From Lentzea tibetensis (GTDB lineage: Bacteria; Actinomycetota; Actinomycetes; Mycobacteriales; Pseudonocardiaceae), in assembly GCF_007845675.1 (NCBI RefSeq), contig NZ_VOBR01000005.1, positions 232,429 through 296,428 on the forward strand: a stretch of DNA of 64,000 nt, read 5' to 3'. A program made the position numbers and the translations under genes. The notes beneath the pieces were generated by a model. It was not told the origin of the DNA, ran no database searches, and was given only the letters and a program-made list of their open reading frames with translations. This document shows positions 1-8,637 of this stretch, in pieces (within the stretch, counting starts at the first letter, position 1; the number at the start of each line of letters is the position of its first letter).

Positions 1-45
1 GGGCCCAGCGTGCGCCTACTCAGGGCCCCGGAAACTCAGGACTAC

Positions 46-570
46 CTACGCACCATGGCCAAGTAGCGCCAGCCACTCCAGCTGTTCGGACGTGAGCACG
101 AACCTGTTGCTGCGACACGGATAGATCTCCGCCTCGTCCCACAACGCCGTGCGCACGCTGGACGCGACCCCGATCTTGCGGCCGCGACTGAGCAGGTCCG
201 ACACGAGAGTCGCCCCGTCGAACAGGTAGACGGCGTTCACCGTCATCGGACGGGTCGATCCACGTGAGCTGACCGGAGGTGCCTTCGGACCCGTCATCAC
301 GAGGTAGAGATCCGGACCGTCGACGGGACACAGGTCGATGAGGCCTTCGCGTTCGAGGTACCACTTGACGTTGACGGTCCGGCCGTCGGCGAACCTGCCG
401 TCGATCCCCTTCGCCGTGGCGTGATGCTCCAGTTCCACACCGAACACTTGCGACGCGATCCACTCGCCGAGATGCCCCACCAGGGCAGGACGCCCGATGC
501 AGGCGGCCAGCTCGGCGTCGATCAGGTTGCGCTGCCTGATCAGCTCGGCGACCCGTGCGACGGCGTCCAT
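46..570 (-). CDS. Hypothetical protein, nuclease-like fold suspected
   Basis: A 174-residue protein of unknown function. The middle (around residues 26-90) runs GEWIASQVFGVEL, then GIDGRFADGRTVNVKWY, then a strand DLYLVMTGPK. This is the pattern of small proteins that recognise or cut nucleic acid, but I cannot name a family with certainty. The ATG start directly follows the stop of the upstream small gene and has an AGGGG box about 6 bases before it. It is the last gene of a minus-strand run that begins with a DnaQ-like exonuclease, so a role in DNA metabolism is possible but only inferred from position. Confidence 0.6.
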   Translation of the reverse strand: MDAVARVAELIRQRNLIDAELAACIGRPALVGHLGEWIASQVFGVELEHHATAKGIDGRFADGRTVNVKWYLEREGLIDLCPVDGPDLYLVMTGPKAPPVSSRGSTRPMTVNAVYLFDGATLVSDLLSRGRKIGVASSVRTALWDEAEIYPCRSNRFVLTSEQLEWLALLGHGA

Positions 571-774
571 TCACACCCCTGCCCGGTGCGTGTACGCATC
601 GGAGACGACACGTTCCCTGACGGGAGGCAGAGCGGTGGGTTCGCCGAACTCCATGCGCAGGAACTCCCTGTGGCCGAGCGCGGTCGTGGTCTCCGGCCAG
701 CGGCGGATCGTCCACGACACGAGCCGACAGAGCTGGAGTGCCTCGACCGCACGAGCGGGGAGCAGGTCAGCCAA
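571..774 (-). CDS. Small hypothetical protein (67 aa, TTG start)
   Basis: A 67-residue protein. The chosen start is TTG at 774, which overlaps the exonuclease stop (TGA at 769-767) and is preceded by GAGGTGG with a 6-base gap, a good ribosome binding site. The same frame is open further upstream and would fuse it to the exonuclease reading frame, but that fusion passes through an Arg-rich, non-native stretch created by a frameshift, so I treat this as a separate gene. The sequence has a basic helical segment (LCRLVSWTIRRW) and no motif I recognise. It ends one codon before the next gene starts, so the genes are probably translated together. Confidence 0.5.
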   Translation of the reverse strand: MADLLPARAVEALQLCRLVSWTIRRWPETTTALGHREFLRMEFGEPTALPPVRERVVSDAYTHRAGV

Positions 775-1998
775 GGCGTGCCACCTCGTCGAGCATCCGC
801 GCGAACGAGCACTCCGCCACGACGGGAATTCCGTAGCTCCGCGCCTTCTTCGCCTTGCCGGACAACGAGTCCACATCCGCGGCCACAAGCAGCTTCGTCT
901 TCTTGCTGACGCTGCCCCGTTGACCGCGAGCCCTGCGGACAACGCGCGGTCCTCCCACACTTCACGCGGCTCGCGCATCTGACCGGTGAACACGACGAGA
1001 TCACCGCGTTCGAGCCGGAAGAGATTCCCTGCCGCGCCCTTGCCTTCTTCGAGTGCGAGACCGATGTCGTCACCTCCGAGCCCGAGCAACGCGGCAACCA
1101 GTTTCAGGTCAGCGCTCTCGGCGCCAGAGACGAGACCATCCGACCACGCCGCACGAGCCAATGTGACGAGATAGCTGCGGTGCAAGGAAATTACGTCGGG
1201 CAGGGTCAGGCCGAGGTCACGGGCCACGTCGACGAGCTCTTCCTGCTCGGTCGAGGAGAGATGCCGGTCCAGGAGCGCGCGGTCCAGGACGTCGAGGTAG
1301 TCATCGGCCTGTGGCGGCTGCACCACGCGCGGCAGGAGTTCCACCAGCCGCGCGAGGAAGTGCTCTTCCTGAGGGTAGGCCTGCTGTCGTTGCAAGGTGC
1401 GGCTGCTCGCCGCGGACATCGCCGGCCACTCCCAGGTGTCGGCCTTCTCGATCACGTCACCCCACGGTTCGGGCTTTCCGGCCCTGGAAAGGTAGAGCGC
1501 CAGCAGCGCTGCGGCCGCCCGTGCGTCGTGGAGTGCGGAATGCGCTTCGGCGTGCTGGATTCCCGCCGCGGCACAGCAGGCGGCAAGTGAACGGGCAGCT
1601 GCGCGGAGGAACCTGTCCGCCAAGCGCATCGTGCACAGGCCAGGAGCCTCGCCGAGCGGCACGTCCAGGCCCGCTCGGGCGAACTCCGCCTGGAGGAACC
1701 GGGCGTCGAACGAGAGGTTGTGCGCGACGATCACGCGTCCGGCCAGCCGTTCGGCGAGATCACCCGCGATGTCGGCGAACGTGGGCGCGTTGCGCACCTC
1801 GGCTGCCCTGATGCCGTGGATGTGTTGTGGTCCGAGATCTCGCCGCGGATTGACGAGCGTGCACCATTCAGCGATCGTCCGGCCGCGGTGATCGAGCTGG
1901 ACCACCGCTACCTCCACGACGCGATGATGCAGTCCAGGTGCCAATCCGGTGGTTTCCACGTCGACGACCGCGTACCCGTTGCCCATCAATCCTCGCAT
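767..1998 (-). CDS. DEDDh 3'-5' exonuclease with frameshifted C-terminal BRCT domain
   Basis: A DnaQ-like exonuclease. The DEDDh motifs are visible: VVDVETTGL (residues 11-19), AHNLSFDARFL, and HSALHDARAAA. The family normally carries a C-terminal BRCT domain. Here the BRCT begins in frame (GDLVVFTGQM...AGLAVNG) but continues in another frame (SVSKKTKLLVAADVDSLSGK to VARLG-stop at 767). The switch lies at a run of four C on the plus strand at 916-919. Without the shift the frame runs on to 571 as an Arg-rich sequence. Either this is a true frameshift that costs the BRCT domain or a homopolymer base-count error. The exonuclease core itself is intact. The start could also be ATG at 1986, which has GAGGA close upstream. 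Confidence 0.75.
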
Positions 1999-2176
1999 GG
2001 TTGCGACTGCAGAAGGCGTTCGAGCAGCCTGTCGTTCCGACCTCGGGCTGGCGTTAACGGACAGTAGTGACGGTCAGCCTTTTGGCCTAGCGCCAGCCGG
2101 TTCGCCGAACGGGCCGATCCGCGCGGTTTGGCTCAGCGTGGCTGGGTTCGTCCTAGTCCTGCGGTTCCGGCTTCAC

Positions 2177-2635
2177 CTACTCGGCTCGTTCGCCGGGTTC
2201 CGGGATGTACTTCTTCAGCAACGGATTCGCCACCCGTGCCATCACGTATATCCACAGGCAGGCGAACACCAGTGTCAGGAACCCACCGAGGCCCTGATAG
2301 GGGCGCTCCGGTGCAAGCGCACCGCGTCTGAATCCGGTGCCGGCCACGTCCTTGCCGATGAGCTCGGGCTTGAGAAATCCTCGCGCCGTCGCGGTCACGA
2401 CGTTGCCGTTCACCTTGTTCTTGACCGTCGCCCGGCAGTCGTACCAGTACCCGAAGCCGCGCAGGGCCACCGGGCCGTGCCGCACGCAGGACTGCGCCGT
2501 GATGACGTGGCTCGCTTCGCTCAGGTCGTCGGTCTCGGCGATGTCCCAGAAGTGGATGAAGATCGTCGCACCGATCAGGTACCCGAGAGCGGGGATGATC
2601 AGGAAAGCGAAGAACCTGTGCAGCACGATCCTCAT
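2177..2635 (-). CDS. Small membrane protein, last gene of ESX-associated cassette
   Basis: A 152-residue protein with one hydrophobic segment near the N terminus (FFAFLIIPALGYLIGATIFI) and a second near the C terminus (LGGFLTLVFACLWIYVMA). The central outer part has two cysteines (QSCVRHGP and YWYDCRATV) that could form a disulfide. It resembles uncharacterised actinobacterial membrane proteins of the DUF6346 type. ATG at 2635 overlaps the stop of the preceding WXG-like gene by four bases, so the two are translationally coupled. Its position suggests a membrane partner for the secreted-type proteins upstream; this is inference from position. Confidence 0.7.
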   Translation of the reverse strand: MRIVLHRFFAFLIIPALGYLIGATIFIHFWDIAETDDLSEASHVITAQSCVRHGPVALRGFGYWYDCRATVKNKVNGNVVTATARGFLKPELIGKDVAGTGFRRGALAPERPYQGLGGFLTLVFACLWIYVMARVANPLLKKYIPEPGERAE

Positions 2636-3708
2636 TCGCCGCGTGCTTCCTTCCGCTTCTCCTCCTGCTTCTCCGCTTCCTCCGCCCGCAGGTCCCGCCA
2701 CGTCCGCCAGCCACCCCCGTCCTTGGCCTTGTCCTCCCAGTCCCGGAACTTGGTGGACTCCTTGGTCGCCTCGATGCCCAGCTTGGGCAGGAAGTCGGCT
2801 GGCGTGCTCTTGATGCCGTCGACGGCCACCTTCTTCGCCTCGCCCAACGCGTCCTTCGCCATGCCGCTCCAGGAGAAGTCGGCCACGCGACGGGCGTTGT
2901 CGGCCTCGATGCTCTTCTTGAGGACATCGACGAAGTTGTCGCCGCCCTTGGACAGCGCGGTCTTGGCGTTGACCAGGATGTCGTCGAGCTTCTTGAACAA
3001 CCTGCTCGCGTTGCTGAACGCCTTGGTCAGCTTGCGGCAGAACTCCAGCGCCTTGTTGGCCCACTTGATCGCGGTCGGCACGCACTCCGCGACAGCGCCC
3101 GCGATGCCCGCGCCGAACGCGGCGACCGCAGGCGCCCAGCGCAGGCAGATCGCGATCAGCTTGCCGATCGCCTCGGCGATGATGTCCCGAACGATGTCCC
3201 GGACGACCTTGAGGACGATCTTGCACGTCCTGACCAGGCCCGCGATACCTCCGGCCGCGGTGGCGACACCGGCGTAGGTGTCGGCCCGGTCGGCGCCGAA
3301 CGCCCGGTACTGCTCGCTGTCCTTGCCCGACCACGCCGAACTGTCGTTCTCGACCCAGTTCCGAAGATCGTCGGCGGTCTCCTTCAGGTAGCCGGACACG
3401 GCCTCCCAGGTCTTCGCCATGCCATCCAGGGCCTCCTGGTCGCCGACGAGCCAGTCGAGCGGCTCACGCAGGAAGTCGACGTGCTCGATCAGCCAGCCGA
3501 AGCCCGCGCTGAGCAGGCCGGCCATCGGATCGGCGAGGAAGCCCGCGGCACCGGCGACCGTCGCGCCAGCGTTGATCAGGCCCTCGGCCCAGTTGCCGTC
3601 CGAGAAGCCCTTCACCGTCTCGGTGGCGTCGTGGAAGATCCCCGCCCCCTCGGTGGCCGCTGTCTCCTCGCCCGTGTTGACCAGGTAGTTCGTCCCGGGG
3701 TTGGTCAT
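2632..3708 (-). CDS. WXG100-like, ESX-associated large protein
   Basis: A 358-residue protein. Around residues 110-150 it has a helix, a turn containing WSGKDSEQYRA and a second helix, which is the helix-turn-helix hairpin of WXG100/ESX substrates. A Gly/Ala-rich hydrophobic stretch follows (VRDIIAEAIGKLIAICLRWAPAVAAFGAGIAGA), then a highly charged helical C terminus ending in EKQEEKRKEARGE. There is no recognisable C-terminal toxin domain. ATG at 3708 overlaps the EspC-like gene by four bases. Layout and family resemblance point to a type VII secretion-related role, with no core ESX machinery in the window. Confidence 0.7.
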   Translation of the reverse strand: MTNPGTNYLVNTGEETAATEGAGIFHDATETVKGFSDGNWAEGLINAGATVAGAAGFLADPMAGLLSAGFGWLIEHVDFLREPLDWLVGDQEALDGMAKTWEAVSGYLKETADDLRNWVENDSSAWSGKDSEQYRAFGADRADTYAGVATAAGGIAGLVRTCKIVLKVVRDIVRDIIAEAIGKLIAICLRWAPAVAAFGAGIAGAVAECVPTAIKWANKALEFCRKLTKAFSNASRLFKKLDDILVNAKTALSKGGDNFVDVLKKSIEADNARRVADFSWSGMAKDALGEAKKVAVDGIKSTPADFLPKLGIEATKESTKFRDWEDKAKDGGGWRTWRDLRAEEAEKQEEKRKEARGE

Positions 3709-4007
3709 TGGTCGTGCATCCCGTCGAAGATGTCCGACTGCGCCTGCTCGTGCTCCTCGACGTGCCGGCGCCACTCGTCGAACCGCTTCACGTGATCCAC
3801 CGCGGCGTCCGAGGCCTGGCGCATCGTGTCCAGCGCCGTGTTCTGCGCGGCGGTGCAGATGGCCGCCAGCGGGAATCCGAGCTTGCCGAACGCATCCAGG
3901 TTGGTGACGGCCTGCCCGGCACTCAGAGCCCTGTTCACCTGCTCGTCCACGTTGTTGAGCTTCATCGCGTGGGCCTGCATCTCGACCAGGTCGATTCGAT
4001 AGTTCAT
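3705..4007 (-). CDS. EspC-like ESX secretion-associated protein
   Basis: A 100-residue, mostly helical protein that begins MNYRIDLVEMQAHAMKLNNV and has the size and helical pattern of the EspC/ESX-1 secretion-associated family. These proteins usually sit next to a WXG-type partner and a YbaB-like protein, as here. It overlaps both neighbours by four bases, so the cassette is tightly coupled. No signal peptide is present, as expected for type VII substrates. Secretion itself cannot be shown from the sequence. Confidence 0.75.
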   Translation of the reverse strand: MNYRIDLVEMQAHAMKLNNVDEQVNRALSAGQAVTNLDAFGKLGFPLAAICTAAQNTALDTMRQASDAAVDHVKRFDEWRRHVEEHEQAQSDIFDGMHDQ

Positions 4008-4516
4008 CGCAGGAACCCGCCGTTGCCGAAGTCCTCGTCATCGTCCTGCGGCCGCGCTGGTCGCTGCGGACGCGGAGGCGGAGGCGGCACGTCGTCCTCG
4101 ATCGCACCGAACTGCGGGCCGGCCCCGTACCCGCCGCCACCCGGCACGTACTGCGGCGGAGGCGGCGGCTGAGCGCTGCGCAGCTTGTCCATCATGAAGT
4201 GCATCGCCTCGGAGTCGTCACCACCCAGCACCGGCGACATGGCCTCCTGCACGGCGCTGGCCACGCGGCTCTGCGCGGCCTGCACCACGCGCAACACGTC
4301 CTGCCCGACGGCGTCACCGTCCTTGCGCTGCAACGCACTGCCGAGCTTCAGGTCGACGAGGTTGCCCGCGTCGTTGACCGTGACGGTGATCTGCCCGTCC
4401 GCGCTGCGCTCGGTGACGCGCAGGTTCGCCAAGCTCTCCTTGATCGCCTCGCTCTTGCGCTGCGCCTCAGCCAACTTCCCCTCGTACTGGCTGAGGATCT
4501 GGTCCGGATCGGTCAT
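4004..4516 (-). CDS. YbaB/EbfC family DNA-binding-type protein
   Basis: A 170-residue protein. Residues 1-95 match the YbaB/EbfC fold, with a long N-terminal helix (QILSQYEGKLAEAQRKSEAIKESL), a beta hairpin (GQITVTVNDAGNLVDLKL) and a second helix (VLRVVQAAQSRVASAVQEAM). The tail is Pro/Gly-rich and acidic (QPPPPPQYVPGGGG, then QDDDEDFGNGG), an extension common in actinobacterial YbaB-like proteins coded beside ESX-type genes. It is the first gene of the four-gene cassette. Its promoter should lie in the 164 bases shared with the divergent DUF2075 gene. Confidence 0.85.
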   Translation of the reverse strand: MTDPDQILSQYEGKLAEAQRKSEAIKESLANLRVTERSADGQITVTVNDAGNLVDLKLGSALQRKDGDAVGQDVLRVVQAAQSRVASAVQEAMSPVLGGDDSEAMHFMMDKLRSAQPPPPPQYVPGGGGYGAGPQFGAIEDDVPPPPPRPQRPARPQDDDEDFGNGGFLR

Positions 4517-4629
4517 CCGTCTGCCCCCTGGTCGTTCTCACCCACCGTCATCAGACGGTAGCGGAACGTTGCACATCGCACAGGAGAAGCCGCGCAACGC
4601 GCACACCCAACCTCAGCAACTCGTTTGGG

Positions 4630-4657
4630 TATAACCTGATCGAGTGACTGCGGTCAC
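4630..4657 (+). promoter_or_regulatory. Putative -10 box and inverted repeat upstream of first DUF2075 gene
   Basis: TATAAC at 4630-4635 is a plausible -10 element. It is followed by a perfect inverted repeat GTGAC-TGCG-GTCAC at 4644-4657, which would overlap the transcription start and could be an operator. There is no clear -35 box. The two DUF2075 genes lie downstream. Confidence 0.35.
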
Positions 4658-4680
4658 ATTGGGCAAGCATGGGGGATCTG

Positions 4681-6534
4681 GTGCCACTCGTACGAGGCAG
4701 AGCGGCGACTCTGCTGCAGGAGTCACGGCAGGAGAAGCTGCAGGCACGTGTGGGGCAGGCGTACTGCGCCGCCCACTTCAGGCCCGTCAACGCGCGTGAG
4801 TTCCGCTCCTGGCGGCACAGCCTGAGGGCTTTGCTGGAGGCCTTGCACGAGGCGGGGCTGGGTGACACCGAAGTGCTGCTGGAGCACTCGCTGCCGCGCT
4901 CGTCCCTGCGCGTCGACGCCATCGCGTGCGGGTACAACCCGGAAACCCGTCGTCCGTCCTACGTGTTCATCGAACTGAAGCAGTGGACCGAGTTGCACTC
5001 CGTCGAGGCAGGTCTCGTCCGGCTGAACAGCGGTGACGAGCTGAGGGCTCACCCGGCGGACCAGGTGCGCGACTACTGCCGCTACGTGCGCCACTCGATC
5101 CAGCTGGTGGCCGAGGACGAGAAGCTCGTCAGCGGTCTCGCCTACCTGCACAACGCGGACCGGCGGAACGCGAGGCTGCTCCTGGACCACCCGGCCGACC
5201 ACTGGGGCCGGATCTACACCGGCGAGGACCTGCCCGCGTTCCTCCAGCAGTTGAACCTGCTGCTCGATCGGAACAGGACGCACGACGAGAACGCGGCAGC
5301 GGCAGACCGGTTCCTCAAGTATCCGGCGAGGCCGTCGGCGCAGTTCATCGAGATCGCTCACGACGCTCTCCGCAAGCGCGAGCTGCTGCCGCTGGTGGAC
5401 CAGCAGCGAGTCGCCTACAAGCGGATCGAACAGGCTTTGAAGGCGGCGAACGAAGGCACCCGCAAGACGGTCGTGATCGTCGTCGGCGGGCCCGGTTCCG
5501 GCAAGAGCGCAATCGCGGTGAGCCTGCTGAGCGAGCTCGAGGAGCTGGACATGCGCGGGTACCACGCAACCGGCTCCAGGTCGTTCACCGAGACGTTGCG
5601 GCGCCACCTCGACCCGGATCGCACCGGGGTCCGGCACATCTTCAAGTACAACAACGACTTCCGGGACAACCGGAACCACGGCGTGGACATCATCATCAGC
5701 GACGAGGCACATCGGCTGCGCCGGTCGAGCACCCCGTCGGGCTCGAAGAGGAGCAACGCCAAGGCCGAGCCCCAGATCAAGGAGCTGATCACAGCGGCGC
5801 GTGTGCCAGTCTTCCTCCTCGACGAGAACCAGCGCGTGCGCGCGGACGAGGTCGGGTCCGTCGCCGAGATCAGCAGGATCGCCGGCGAGCTCGGCTGCGA
5901 GGTCGAGGTGATCAACCTGCGCGGTCAGTTCCGTTGCGGCGGTAGCGACGCGTTCGACCGGTGGGTCGACTGCCTGCTCGGGATCGTCGAGGAACCACCC
6001 GTCACCTGGTCCAGTCTGGACTCCGGCGGCAGGTTCGAGGTGCACGTCGGCAATGACCCGCGCGACATGGAGAAATGGCTGGGATCCCACCGGGGCGACA
6101 CGGGAACTGCCCGGATGTCCGCCGGGTTCTGCTGGGACTGGCCGTACGACCACCGTTCGGAAACACCAGACATCGTGATCGGCGACTGGAAGCGGTGGTG
6201 GAACCTCCGCAAGCCAGCGGCGGACGGTCCCGAGTCGACCTACTGGGCCACGGACCCGAGAGGCGCGCGCCAGGTCGGGTGCGTCTACACCGCGCAGGGT
6301 TTCGAGTACGACTGGGCGGGTGTGATCTTCGGGTCGGACCTGGTCTGGCGCACGGACAAGTGGGTGGCTCAGTCAGCCGAGTCCCGCGACTACAAGGCCA
6401 AGGAAGATTCGCGGTTGTTCCCCGAACTCGTGCGCAACGCGTACCGGGTGTTGCTGACCAGGGGAATGCGCGGAGTCACCATGTTCTCGGTCGACCCGGA
6501 GACGCAGAGCCACCTCCGGGCGATGGCCGGTTGA
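4681..6534 (+). CDS. PD-(D/E)XK nuclease-DUF2075 helicase fusion, copy 1
   Basis: A 617-residue protein. N-terminal residues 60-105 contain RVDA (D79) and YVFIELKQ (E98-L-K100), the D...ExK signature of PD-(D/E)XK nucleases. A superfamily 1 type NTPase of the DUF2075 group follows: Walker A GGPGSGKSA (269-277), Walker B IIISDEAHR (337-345), DENQ (381-384), and near the end YTAQGFEYDWAGVIFG and LLTRGMRG, which look like helicase motifs V and VI. GTG at 4681 is preferred over ATG at 4669 because GGGGG lies five bases upstream and because the start then aligns exactly with that of the paralogue downstream. Predicted to be a nucleic acid translocase/nuclease. A defence role is inferred from the neighbouring Wadjet genes. 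Confidence 0.85.
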   Translation: MPLVRGRAATLLQESRQEKLQARVGQAYCAAHFRPVNAREFRSWRHSLRALLEALHEAGLGDTEVLLEHSLPRSSLRVDAIACGYNPETRRPSYVFIELKQWTELHSVEAGLVRLNSGDELRAHPADQVRDYCRYVRHSIQLVAEDEKLVSGLAYLHNADRRNARLLLDHPADHWGRIYTGEDLPAFLQQLNLLLDRNRTHDENAAAADRFLKYPARPSAQFIEIAHDALRKRELLPLVDQQRVAYKRIEQALKAANEGTRKTVVIVVGGPGSGKSAIAVSLLSELEELDMRGYHATGSRSFTETLRRHLDPDRTGVRHIFKYNNDFRDNRNHGVDIIISDEAHRLRRSSTPSGSKRSNAKAEPQIKELITAARVPVFLLDENQRVRADEVGSVAEISRIAGELGCEVEVINLRGQFRCGGSDAFDRWVDCLLGIVEEPPVTWSSLDSGGRFEVHVGNDPRDMEKWLGSHRGDTGTARMSAGFCWDWPYDHRSETPDIVIGDWKRWWNLRKPAADGPESTYWATDPRGARQVGCVYTAQGFEYDWAGVIFGSDLVWRTDKWVAQSAESRDYKAKEDSRLFPELVRNAYRVLLTRGMRGVTMFSVDPETQSHLRAMAG

Positions 6535-6659
6535 TCGGCCAGAAGATCGGCTAACCTCGGGAACGCGGCCCGACGGACACCGAGCGTGACCGGATCCGGC
6601 ACCTCGTCGCTGCCCCCACCCGCATGTGGATTCCGCATGCTCGAAGTAGGGGAACACCA

Positions 6660-8549
6660 TTGGCTCTCGTCCGCCAAAGCGCCCGGTCACTGCTCGTTGA
6701 CGCCAACGCGGGCAAGCTGCACACCCTGCTCGCCGAACAGGCGCGGATCCAGTACCAGGCAGGTGTGGGCGATGGCGAGGTGCGCTCCTGGCAGAACAGT
6801 CTGCCCGCGTTCCTCGACGACGTCGTCGATGCTGGTCTCGGCCACGTCGAGGTGCTGCTCGAGCACAAACTCCCGCACAGTCCGAAGCGCGTGGACGTGG
6901 TTCTGTGCGGAACTCACCCGAAGCACCGGCGCCCGACGTACGTGCTGGTGGAGCTGAAGCAGTGGTCGAAGGCCGAGTCGTTCGGCGACGGGCTCGTGCG
7001 AGTCGACCAGTACGCCCAACCGGTGCTGCACCCGGTCGAGCAGGTGCGCAGGTACTGCGAGTACCTGGTGGACTCGACACCGTCGCTCGCTGAACAGCCC
7101 GGATCGGTGCACGGGGTCGCGTACCTGCACAACGCACGCGAGGCCGGTGTCTGGAACATCTCGCAGTACACGATGGACGACTACGGACGGCTGTTCACGC
7201 TGGACACCAAGGGACAACTGGTCGACCGGCTGCGGTCGCTCCTCGACACCGATCCGTCGAAGCGGGACGAGTCGCGGAATGCCGCGGACGAGTTCCTGGC
7301 GATGCGTCACGCTCCGACGAAGCCATTGCTGTCCGCCGCGGCGAAGGAAATCCAGGAACGAGAGCAGTTCGTTCTGCTGGACGAGCAGCAGGTCGCGTAC
7401 AGCCTGGTCAAACAGGCCGTGCACCGAGCGCGTGTGGCGCGCACGCAGACAGTGGTGATCGTGCTCGGTGGTCCGGGCTCAGGCAAGAGCGTGATCGCGC
7501 TGAGCCTGCTCGGAGACCTGGCGCGTGGCGGACATCCGGTCTTTCACGCAACGGGTTCCAGCTCGTTCACGAACACGATGCGCAAACACGCCGGTAGGCG
7601 GAATCCCCGTGTGCAGACGATGTTCAAGTACTTCAACAACTTCATCGACGCCGGGCACCGCGACCTCAAGGTGCTGATCTGCGATGAAGCCCACCGCATC
7701 AGGGAGACCAGCCTCAACCGCTACACGAAGCGCGAGGTGCGTGAGCGAGCGAGGAGGCAGATCGAGGAACTGATCGACGCCGCCGACGTGCCGGTGTTCC
7801 TGCTGGACGAGAACCAGACCGTGCGGCCAGGCGAGATGGGGTCGTTGGACGAGATCAGCCAGGCGGCGACGGCCGCGGGCTGCCAGGTCGAGGTCGTGCA
7901 CCTCGGCGGGCAGTTCCGCTGCGGCGGCTCGGAGTTCTTCGACGACTGGGTCGCCAGGTTGCTCGGACTGAGGAGGCAACCGGCCACTTGGTCGGCGCTG
8001 GTGACCCGCACTGACGACGAGTTCGTCGTGCGGAGTGCCGAGTCGCCGCGGGAGATGGAGTCGTGGTTGCTCTCGCAGCAGGCGAAGCACGACGGCACCG
8101 CCCGCATCGCGGCCGGGTACTGCTGGCGGTGGAGCGATCCGGTCACCGAGGAGGGCACGAAGGTGCTGGTCCCGGATGTGCGGATCGGCGAATGGCATCG
8201 ACCGTGGAACGCCAAGCCGGAGAAACGGGTGCCGGACGCTCCGGCGTCGCACTTCTGGGCGAGCGACGATCGCGGGTTCGGCCAGGTCGGCTGCATCTAC
8301 ACCGCCCAGGGCTTCGAGTACGACTGGGCTGGTGTCATCTTCGGCAACGACTTCGTCTGGCGCCGTGACCACTGGGTCGCCCGGCGCGAGCACTCCCACG
8401 ACCCCGCGGTGAAGAAGGCCGACGAGCTCCACTTCGCCCGCCTGATCCGCAACACCTACAAGGTGCTGCTCACTCGGGGTATGCGCGGGGTGTGCGTGTA
8501 CTCCGAAGATCCGGAGACCCAGGACCACCTCCGCACAATGGCCCAGTAG
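6660..8549 (+). CDS. PD-(D/E)XK nuclease-DUF2075 helicase fusion, copy 2
   Basis: A 629-residue paralogue of the gene just upstream, alike over its whole length (about half identical by eye). Nuclease residues D79 and E98-L-K100 fall at the same positions. Walker A is GGPGSGKS (270-277), Walker B VLICDEAHR, then LLDENQTVRPGE, YTAQGFEYDWAGVIFG and LLTRGMRG. TTG at 6660 is chosen because AGGGG lies 7 bases upstream and the start aligns with copy 1; ATG at 6624 is in frame but lacks a ribosome binding site. Only 125 bases separate it from copy 1. Both copies keep all motifs, so the duplication looks functional and diverged, not decaying. Confidence 0.85.
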   Translation: MALVRQSARSLLVDANAGKLHTLLAEQARIQYQAGVGDGEVRSWQNSLPAFLDDVVDAGLGHVEVLLEHKLPHSPKRVDVVLCGTHPKHRRPTYVLVELKQWSKAESFGDGLVRVDQYAQPVLHPVEQVRRYCEYLVDSTPSLAEQPGSVHGVAYLHNAREAGVWNISQYTMDDYGRLFTLDTKGQLVDRLRSLLDTDPSKRDESRNAADEFLAMRHAPTKPLLSAAAKEIQEREQFVLLDEQQVAYSLVKQAVHRARVARTQTVVIVLGGPGSGKSVIALSLLGDLARGGHPVFHATGSSSFTNTMRKHAGRRNPRVQTMFKYFNNFIDAGHRDLKVLICDEAHRIRETSLNRYTKREVRERARRQIEELIDAADVPVFLLDENQTVRPGEMGSLDEISQAATAAGCQVEVVHLGGQFRCGGSEFFDDWVARLLGLRRQPATWSALVTRTDDEFVVRSAESPREMESWLLSQQAKHDGTARIAAGYCWRWSDPVTEEGTKVLVPDVRIGEWHRPWNAKPEKRVPDAPASHFWASDDRGFGQVGCIYTAQGFEYDWAGVIFGNDFVWRRDHWVARREHSHDPAVKKADELHFARLIRNTYKVLLTRGMRGVCVYSEDPETQDHLRTMAQ

Positions 8550-8588
8550 CGCTCGCTGCGTCGAAGGTGGGGCGAACGGCTCACCATG

Positions 8589-8637
8589 TTGAACTGACCG
8601 GCGCGACAGCTACGGTGTGCCCGAAGGAGGTGGTCAG
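8589..8637 (+). promoter_or_regulatory. Promoter and strong ribosome binding site for the jet genes
   Basis: TTGAAC at 8589-8594 and TACGGT at 8611-8616 are separated by 16 bases and form a plausible SigA-type promoter. AAGGAGG at 8624-8630 lies 7 bases before GTG at 8638. Together they indicate that the shortened jetA reading frame is expressed as it stands. Confidence 0.5.

Noticed and set aside
571-1998. One 475-residue exonuclease
   Set aside because: Its C-terminal 110 residues are partly out of frame from a BRCT domain and partly a separate small gene with its own ribosome site.
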